From NCBI GenBank assembly GCA_030248215.1, contig JASANG010002686.1, positions 1-64,000 on the forward strand: a stretch of DNA of 64,000 bases, read 5' to 3'. The stretch is from Enoplolaimus lenunculus (lineage: Eukaryota > Nematoda > Enoplea > Enoplida > Thoracostomopsidae). Shown piece by piece: positions 57,266 through 64,000 of this stretch (its first letter is position 1; each line of letters opens with the position of its first letter). The notes under the pieces were generated by a model. It was given only the letters and a program-made list of their open reading frames with translations. It was not told the DNA's origin and did not search any database. Position numbers and translations under genes: made by a program.

Positions 57266-58869
57266 GATACTAAGAAGGAAAGGCGTAAACAATAAATTGT
57301 GATTACCTTTGCAAAGAATACTTTTTAGCAGCTGAAATTTGTATCAAATTCTACGTTAATAATTTGATAATGTCTATTTCTTGCTAGTCTGTTTCACTAA
57401 GTGTGCAACTCTTAGGTTCCGCATTGGTACAAAATGTTACACCGGGCATTGCGGTTTTGGCCAACCAACATATTTAGAAAGGGATCGCTGTCACATGCAA
57501 TAACCCTAAATTAAACTATACGCGAAGCGTTTGATGCCGAATACATAAAGTGCCATGGTCCGCACAGATTGTACCCCCCTCTAAATAAGGATATTGCTCA
57601 AAAACGCAACGCGTGCCGGGAATATTTTGTACCATGCGAAACCTCAAGAATTGCACACTCTTGTACCATGTACTTTTGTTCTTATTTTCCTTTTTAATAT
57701 TTTAGCGGCAAAATATGAAGCGTGCATCTCTTTGCTTCATATGGCTTAAAATGTTACAGGATGCCAAGCAACGATAATTTTTTGGTAAAGGCGTAGATAG
57801 ACACTGGACTGCTTAATCCTTTATCAGTATCTATTCTTCAAGGCTGGGCGAAAATATTTAGTTTTTGGACAGGGCCGGAGTAGCCACCCCGGATACCCCC
57901 CTTTGAAGGGGCGCCACCCCTAAAGGGGCCCCACCCTAAGCGGTTGAAACAAACACCGTTTAAGTTTTAAAATGATTCTGGCTTCTCGCTCGCTTCGCAC
58001 GCGAGTTTGGGGGCCCCGACCCAGGAATTGGGGGTAGCCGCCACCCCTGCCTTCTCCGGTACTGTTTTTGGACAAGGCTTTTAAAGTTACTATTGTCGTT
58101 AACTTTGATGGCATTATTCTTATTATCCTGTTAAAGCACCAATGTAACAGCGAATAGTTATCCTAAAAAATCGGCTGAATCAAATTGTTAACAAAAAAAA
58201 TTTTCTATGTTATGGCTACAATACAGTAACACGTCAATTTATCTCCTTAAATGTTAAACGTCCACCCCCAGAAAGACAGGCTAGATTACCATCTGGTTCT
58301 GGTTCAGCCTGACATGGATTCGCAAGAAACGCCAACAAATATACTCCCAATGAACAGAGTTCTAGTCACGTTGGACCATTACCATGTAGTGCAAAATGGT
58401 AACGTCATATATCTTAAGCCTTTAATAGACTAAAATTTCAATCAACACAATGTTTGTTTTCTGTTTCTATCGCGTTTCACAAACAAACCATGTCGAAGAA
58501 TTGTCAAGGGGATAATACCAATCAATTTGCATAGATGTGTCCACAGATTGTCAACCCTTAGGGGCACACGGTGGAGTGACACCACCGATAAACGCGGACC
58601 TACTGTCATATATAAGCGCGGCCAGGATTTCAAATTGGGATGGTATACCTTAAGCGACAACTTGTTCTAGTGCCAGTGTTTGGTGAGCGAGAAAAATATT
58701 TTATGCTCAGAAGAGTATAAGTTAAGCCTTAAACTTGAGCCAGCTTATGTTAATTTTAGGACCGTAACTGTAGGTTAAGCATATTTCTAAGACTAAATGA
58801 AAGCGTTGAAGAAAGTGTAAACCTAAGCATACTGTTTTTTTCAGTCCACCGCAATGGCCCTAAAACAGG

Positions 58870-59025
58870 CCCATAGCCAGCTCACCTTGCTAGGGTTGGC
58901 TAAAAAATTTTCAGGAGGAGCATTTGAAGGTTTTCAATGACTTACAAGCAAGGTTGAAAATTTTCTAGGCGGAGCAAAATTTTTCCAGGGGTGGCCCGAG
59001 CTCCCCTGCCCCCCCTTGGCTACGG
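58870..59025 (-). mobile_element. Repeat family G inserted in a family A MITE
   Basis: GGCCCATAGCCAGCTCACCT at the left and CTTGGCTACGGGCC at the right are inverted ends. Family A sequence precedes it (GTTAATTTTAGGACCGTAAC from 58750) and its right terminus resumes after it (CTCTAAAAGTAACACAGATC), so G landed near the right end of A. Confidence 0.6.
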
Positions 59026-59490
59026 GCCCGCTCTAAAAGTAACACAGATCACAGAGCTAATTTTTATTCATTCAAGAATTTAAACACAATATCCACCACA
59101 GGGTTTCCGACCTTAAAACATTTCAGTAAAACTTTACGTTTTAAATTTGAGTTTTCAAAGGTTTAATTTTAAAACAAATACGTGGTTATTGAAATCGCTG
59201 ACATATACTTAGCGGGATAACATCAAATGAGCGCACGACCGTTGAAGCTAAACTGACAAAACTTAAAAAATGCGAACATTACACAGGTCAAATTCATTAT
59301 TCATTTAACCTTTAAATCGCTTCAGTTTGTTTTGATAGTTTGTATCGCCAAATTGGTACAAAAAACTGAAAGTATAGACATATCTATAACCACGTTATGT
59401 GTGAAACCGAATTTCTCCAAACACCGCCAACAACAGTAAGCTTTTATTCATAATAAACCTCAGCGAAAGCCTAACCGTACGTTTTGACGT

Positions 59491-59716
59491 AGGGCCCGTA
59501 TTCTCAAATGTGTCTAGCAACCATCGTCGCAGTTGGCAATAGTTCTCAAACTCACTCACTATTGCAGATGTTCAACTCAAAATTGGTACAGAAGTACAGC
59601 AAATCATATGCTAAAAATGAGCTCAATTTTTTGCTTCAGTATTCTGTGGTTCGAAAGTTACAAGACCTGACACCAACAGGTAATAGGTGCTATACACATT
59701 TGAGAATGCGTTCCCT
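59491..59716. mobile_element. MITE with TAGGG...CCCTA ends (family M)
   Basis: The left end TAGGGCCCGTATTCTCAAAT and the complement of the right end (TAGGGAACGCATTCTCAAAT) agree at 17 of 20 positions, then GTGT in both. GACG stands on each side, a possible 4-bp target duplication. Single copy in this window. Confidence 0.7.
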
Positions 59717-60052
59717 AGACGCTAAAAACTTATAACTTTAAATCTGAATGAAGACCATAATTTACCCCTAGAAAGCATAGCGGTGTTTCTTGATTTGCTT
59801 TATATTCGCGTAATGGTAACTATTCGCAAGGGGCGACAGACGTACTTTGCTACGACTGCGAACAGTTAAAAATATTTCTGGAAATAATTGTTAGCTAAAA
59901 CACATTTATTCGTGTCCCCATATACAAACACATTTATGTGCGGATCAAGCAACAAACCTAAAACGCTTTGGCTTTGACCCATACCCCATCTGCGACTTAT
60001 TTCATACAACCTGCATTAATATGGTTCATTACCCAAAACAATATTAATATAT

Positions 60053-60113
60053 TAAAATAAAATAATAACAATAACAATAACAATAACAATAACAACAACA
60101 ACAACAACAACAC
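60053..60113 (+). repeat. AAT/AAC microsatellite
   Basis: AATAACAATAAC units passing into AAC units. Non-coding. Confidence 0.9.
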
Positions 60114-60444
60114 ACGTCGAACGCTTCTGGGGTCCCATATAATGTTGACCACACCGGACTTTTATAGCCCAACAAAGCAAAGGAACACACCCAAAATTGG
60201 CAACAAATATACAAGATTTATACTCAAAACATATTATACGCACAATAGATTTTGGACTGGTTTAGTCTTCTCATAGAACCTAATAAGACTCCAAGAAACC
60301 ATCTTGGGCCATTTGAAATAAGAGAACCAGTTTGCAGTCTGACTGTTGCGTTTATATAAAGCCTTTAATCCGGTCGTGAGGTGAGCTATTATACGCTGGT
60401 TTCGGATGCTTTTTAAAAGGTTCTACGTCTGGTAAGCAGAGGCG

Positions 60445-60550
60445 GATCAAAAAATTTCTGACAGAGTACAGGCTGGCGAATGTTATGAAACACAATTTTT
60501 TTACTGTATGCTAGATGTGTGCTTTTCTGCAGCGAAAAATTGCAAACAAT
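60445..60550 (+). repeat. Repeat family K copy
   Basis: GCAGAGGCGGATCAAAAAAT, TGGCGAATGTTATGAAAC and GCAGCGAAAAATTG also occur in this order at 63505-63690. That second copy continues with AAGGTAGGGACTTTACCATT, seen again at about 42676. Confidence 0.55.
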
Positions 60551-61175
60551 TTCTTCATTCAGTATTTAGGACACTGAAGCCAAAAAAGCTATCTGTTAAC
60601 CATGGTCTATAACAATTTTCACGCCAATTCCAGAAACGTTATTGTGTTAGAACCATAGGTAACGACGAAAATTCGATTCAGTCGTGTTTTTTTAAATTTC
60701 ATATTTCACAAATGCCGACAAAATTATCAATTTGTAACATATGAAATTTGAAAAGAAGTGATATTAATTCCATGACCGGAGCAAACTCAACATTGGAGCA
60801 AGAAATACCAGAATGCGCAAGCTATGATCTTAAATTACATGAGAGGGCGAGAGATCTAAGATTTTCTGGGGTTCTAAAATGTTTCTAAGAGTAGTTGAGC
60901 CCATCGAATCATCTCTAGCTGCTGGCCTGAATTAAACTTAAACATGTAAAATACGGAAACGCAACCATATCAATAGACCTTATCCAGAATATAATTTCCG
61001 TTGCTTAATCAAATCGAGAGAGTTAAAGCATATCCAATGATGGAAGTTTTTTGTTAAATAATTTGAATCATATAAGTCTGAGGCATTTAGACAACTTTGT
61101 GCTTCTGGGTCTAAGTGTAAAACATTTGGTTGACTGCAAGCCGTACGTTTTTAATAAATTCGTGCATTTCGCAGG

Positions 61176-61460
61176 TTGCTAAGCCTAAGCCTAAGCCTAA
61201 GCCTAAGCCTAAGCCTACGTATAAGCCTAAGCCTAAGCCTAAGCCTAAGTCTAAGCCTAAGCATAAGCCTAAGCCTAAGCATAAGCCTACGCATAAGCCT
61301 AAGCCTAAGCCTCAGCCTAAGCCTAAGTCTAAGCCTAAGCATAAGCCTAAGCCTAAGCCTAAGCCTACGCATAAGCCTAAGTCTAAGCCTAAGCCTAAGC
61401 CTAAGCCTAAGCGTAAGCCTAAGCCTAAGCCTCAGCCTCAGCCTAAGCCTAAGCCTAAAC
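61176..61460 (-). repeat. TTAGGC hexamer array
   Basis: About 47 units of CCTAAG (TTAGGC on the minus strand), with scattered variants (CGTAAG, CATAAG, CCTACG, TCTAAG, CCTCAG). Flanks are unique sequence, and a short inverted stretch (GCTTAGGCTTCTCGTTAGGC) follows at 61490. The Pro-Lys, Ser-Leu and Arg-Leu frames across it are artefacts of the 6-base period. Confidence 0.92.
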
Positions 61461-62140
61461 ACGGTGATACATTTAAGACGTTTAATTATGCTTAGGCTTC
61501 TCGTTAGGCTTAAGCTTAAACTTAGATTCACACTTCAATATGACTGTCAAATTTTGTTCTGGACCTATTTTATAGATGAACTATGAAATAGTAAAGTTAA
61601 TCGCGATATATTCTCAAACCTACACAAAGACCATTTTAAAAATCTTAGAACAACGATACGTCCCCCCTTCCATTGATGTTTATTATTCTATTTCAAAGAC
61701 AGCCTAATTTGCGGCAGGACCAATTCAATGCCAACTGCCTGCCATGCGAAATAGTAGTAGCAGCAAGCAGCAGAAAACGTCACAGACGAAAATGCAATCG
61801 AAATTGACTCTGGTAATATGTGGCAAATTTCGAACGCCGCTTTAACTCAGAACAAATTAGATTAAATTAAGTCGACATTTTCAGGGCACAACACAGAAAC
61901 CCATGGCACTAAATGGGTTCAGCGCTATGAATATAGGCACTACGCTAAACTGGTTTGCATTCGGAACTAGAAAACGGGCTTATCGTATGGCTGCCAATCG
62001 TTTACTGGTACAAAATGTCACCTCAAATAGTTTATATGCTTTGGCCGTTTGCTGTTCGATAATCGAAGTCAACCGGAACCGGAACTAAATTGCAATTGAA
62101 TAATTACACTATTATAGTATGCGTAACGGTTGCAGTGTCT

Positions 62141-62358
62141 GGTCCAATGTTACGTTCACGGCCAAACGGCAGATTTAACAATAGCATATTCCTATTAAAA
62201 TCATAAGCCTACGCCTAAGCGTTGAAAAAAGTGTAAACCTAAACCTAAGCCTAAGTTTAGGTTGAAGTCTAAGCAATATAAAACGTCTATAACACCTAAG
62301 GTTACTTTTATAAAATCCCACCAGAAAACGGGACAATCCGCTAAAAGCAACATGAGCC
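62141..62358 (+). mobile_element. MITE family A, diverged copy
   Basis: GGTCCAATGTTACGTTCACG and CTAAAAGCAACATGAGCC ends; AAACCTAAACCTAAGCCTAA inside. Confidence 0.65.
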
Positions 62359-62760
62359 AACGTCCGTCAGAAAATTTCAGTAAGTGTGTTCGAATCCACG
62401 TTTTAGCTGATGTTTACTAAATCATTTTGACCACTCACGGATTTGTGAACTCATCTGCCGCATCAATCCTAGCGGACATATACAATCCGAAATAATCAAA
62501 CACAATTCCATAATCAGTAATAAACTTAAACAAAAATAACCATAAATTTTAGCACTCACTAGAATTTATACCCGTGGCCAATCGGATAACGACGTTTCGA
62601 ATAGGCGTGAGTGCCTAAGTAATTCTAAATCTCAGTAATAAATAAATGTTAATAGTCCGAGCGTGGTAGGCACCACCCGATTGGCTGGTATGTTAATCTG
62701 TAACCAGGTTCGTTAGTCCTGTGGTCTTGAACAAATCAGACATATGCCCACGCCCAGGTG

Positions 62761-62980
62761 CACTGCCAAAAATGGTGAGTCAAATTGACTCTCTCTGAAA
62801 TAGGCTTTTCGGCACTACACAAACAAAGTCACATCCGACTTCGCCAGAGTCAAATTCGAATCACTGAGCGACTCGGGTGAGTTTCATTGGACTCTGGCGG
62901 AGTCGAATTTGACTCAGTTTGTGTAGTCCGGAAAAACGTATTACGAAGAGAGTCAATTTGACTCACCATTTTTTGCACTG
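62761..62980. mobile_element. MITE family D copy
   Basis: CACTGCCAAAAATGGTGAGT and ACTCACCATTTTTTGCACTG, inverted ends reaching about 35 bases. This is the copy with the best preserved central GAGTCAAATTCG words. Confidence 0.8.
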
Positions 62981-63504
62981 TATATACCGTATCCGCTGTA
63001 GACCAGAAGCCATGCCCACAGGCTTCAATGAACCAAAAAAATTTGAAAAATATTTACATTGTTAAGAAAATTTGACGCAATCTTGAAAATTTCAACTACA
63101 AATTCACAAGAAGGTCCAAGTTTATTCCAGGCCGAACTCAGCTAAATTGGCCAGATCAGACCAAATTGACACTACATCGAACGTATACCAGACTACGGTT
63201 AGAAGTCTCATTTCGCCATTTCAAAAATTATTAATTGAAATTCTGCATAAAATATGCAAATTTTATATATATTTTGTATTCCAAAACCTAAAATTTCAAT
63301 TTTAATTTCACTGCCCAGCTATTGTGTTAATGTGGTTTCACGGATTTATACTACCGGACTCAAACAACAAACAAACAAACAAACAACAAAACAGAATACC
63401 CCGAAGTAGAATATCCGGGCAATAATGTAGCAAGCTGTGTTTGGAATAAGACCGCCTATAATCAAATAAACAAACACATTTTATACAACACAACAATGTC
63501 AGGT

Positions 63505-63690
63505 TCGCAGAGGCGAATCCAGAAATATCTGACGGGGTAGCGCCCTGGCAAATGTTATGAAACGAAATTTGTACAGTATGCTATATATATGATTGGCAGC
63601 GAAAAATTGTAAGGTAGGGACTTTACCATTTTAGTAGAAAAAATTTCTGACGAGGGTGCGTATGCCGCTTTCTGGAACCGCTAGTGCAGG
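63505..63690 (+). repeat. Repeat family K copy
   Basis: GCAGAGGCGAATCCAGAAAT, TGGCAAATGTTATGAAACG and GCAGCGAAAAATTGTAAGGT, longer than the copy at 60445. Confidence 0.55.
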
Positions 63691-63884
63691 TGGGGCGGAA
63701 TAGTTACTGATGTTTGCAACACGAACGAAACCAGTTTTGAATGTGTTTACAGGTTCACTTATGAAATAAATTTAATTCAAGTCCAGGATTTGATTTCAGG
63801 TATATCACTCATTAGTTGTGGTTTTATGCTTGAAAGACGCTTCAGACTGTCGGCACATTTAAAGTCATGATGTCAACCAATTTT

Positions 63885-63962
63885 GTGTTTAAGCTTAGGC
63901 TTAGGCTTAGGCTTAGGAATACGCTTAATCTACGGTTACGCCCCTTAAAGTAACATTGGCCA
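63885..63962 (-). repeat. MITE family A fragment
   Basis: GCTTAGGCTTAGGAATACGC and CCCCTTAAAGTAACATTGGC, the terminal third of the family. It is flanked on both sides by ATGATGTCAACCA, so the fragment sits within a duplicated short stretch. Confidence 0.6.
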
Positions 63963-64000
63963 AAGTTATGATGTCAACCATTGGTTCTAAAACAACCTTT

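Larger units (their letters stand above)
51635..64000. other. Region upstream of KIF26, repeats only
   Basis: No exon was recognised. The longest frames (52909-53106, 58251-58433, 59508-59735) lack splice and homology support, and the last is inside a MITE. The KIF26 promoter and 5' UTR are at the left edge but cannot be placed. Repeat families A, B, C, D, G, I, J, K and M fill much of the rest, plus the TTAGGC tract. Confidence 0.5.

Noticed and set aside
58251-58433. 60-codon frame with mixed composition
   Set aside because: No homologue recognised, no splice partner found; too short to support alone.
61176-61460. True telomere
   Set aside because: The array is interstitial, with unique sequence on both sides, and about a quarter of its units are mutated.
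61130-61586. Long Pro-Lys, Ser-Leu and Arg-Leu frames
   Set aside because: They are frames across the 6-base TTAGGC array. No start context, splice site or homology supports a protein.

Overview
This is a window of animal nuclear DNA: AT-rich, intron-dense and full of short transposable elements. It carries three multi-exon genes whose proteins exist together only in animals. SNW1 (SKIP), a Maf-type bZIP factor and KIF26 were each rebuilt by hand from splice sites with matching phases. The compact introns, the dense MITE load and the divergence from human proteins suggest an invertebrate, possibly a tunicate. That placement is a guess; nothing in the window fixes the species.

Layout: 1-4826 is gene-poor and holds two inverted copies of one repeat around a CAA-type microsatellite. 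SNW1 runs on the plus strand from 4827 to 13973 (15 coding exons, 560 aa). From 13974 to 20223 there is no recognised host gene apart from a weak signal-peptide exon at 16535-16624. This stretch holds a TTAA-flanked piggyBac relic (17216-18788) beside a tRNA-like TTAA MITE. The Maf gene is on the minus strand (22698-20224, two exons, 507 aa). From 22786 to 27545 there are only repeats. KIF26 fills 51634-27546 on the minus strand (18 coding exons, 2293 aa). From 51635 to the end I see only repeats, including a TTAGGC-type tract at 61176-61460.

SNW1 is a core spliceosome and transcription co-regulator. Maf is a sequence-specific transcription factor. KIF26 is a motor-dead kinesin linked to signalling and microtubule stability. 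They are neighbours, not an operon or pathway. No capsid, envelope, reverse-transcriptase or CRISPR signal was recognised.

The most unusual points are: a KIF26 P-loop that has lost both the conserved glycine and the lysine; two GC-AG introns (SNW1 and Maf); an 11-residue repeat domain after the Maf zipper; a tRNA-like core carried inside a TTAA-flanked MITE; a MITE starting at intron base 6 of a KIF26 donor; triplicated acceptor sequence before a KIF26 exon; and a hexamer (TTAGGC) that recurs inside two MITE families and as a long tract.
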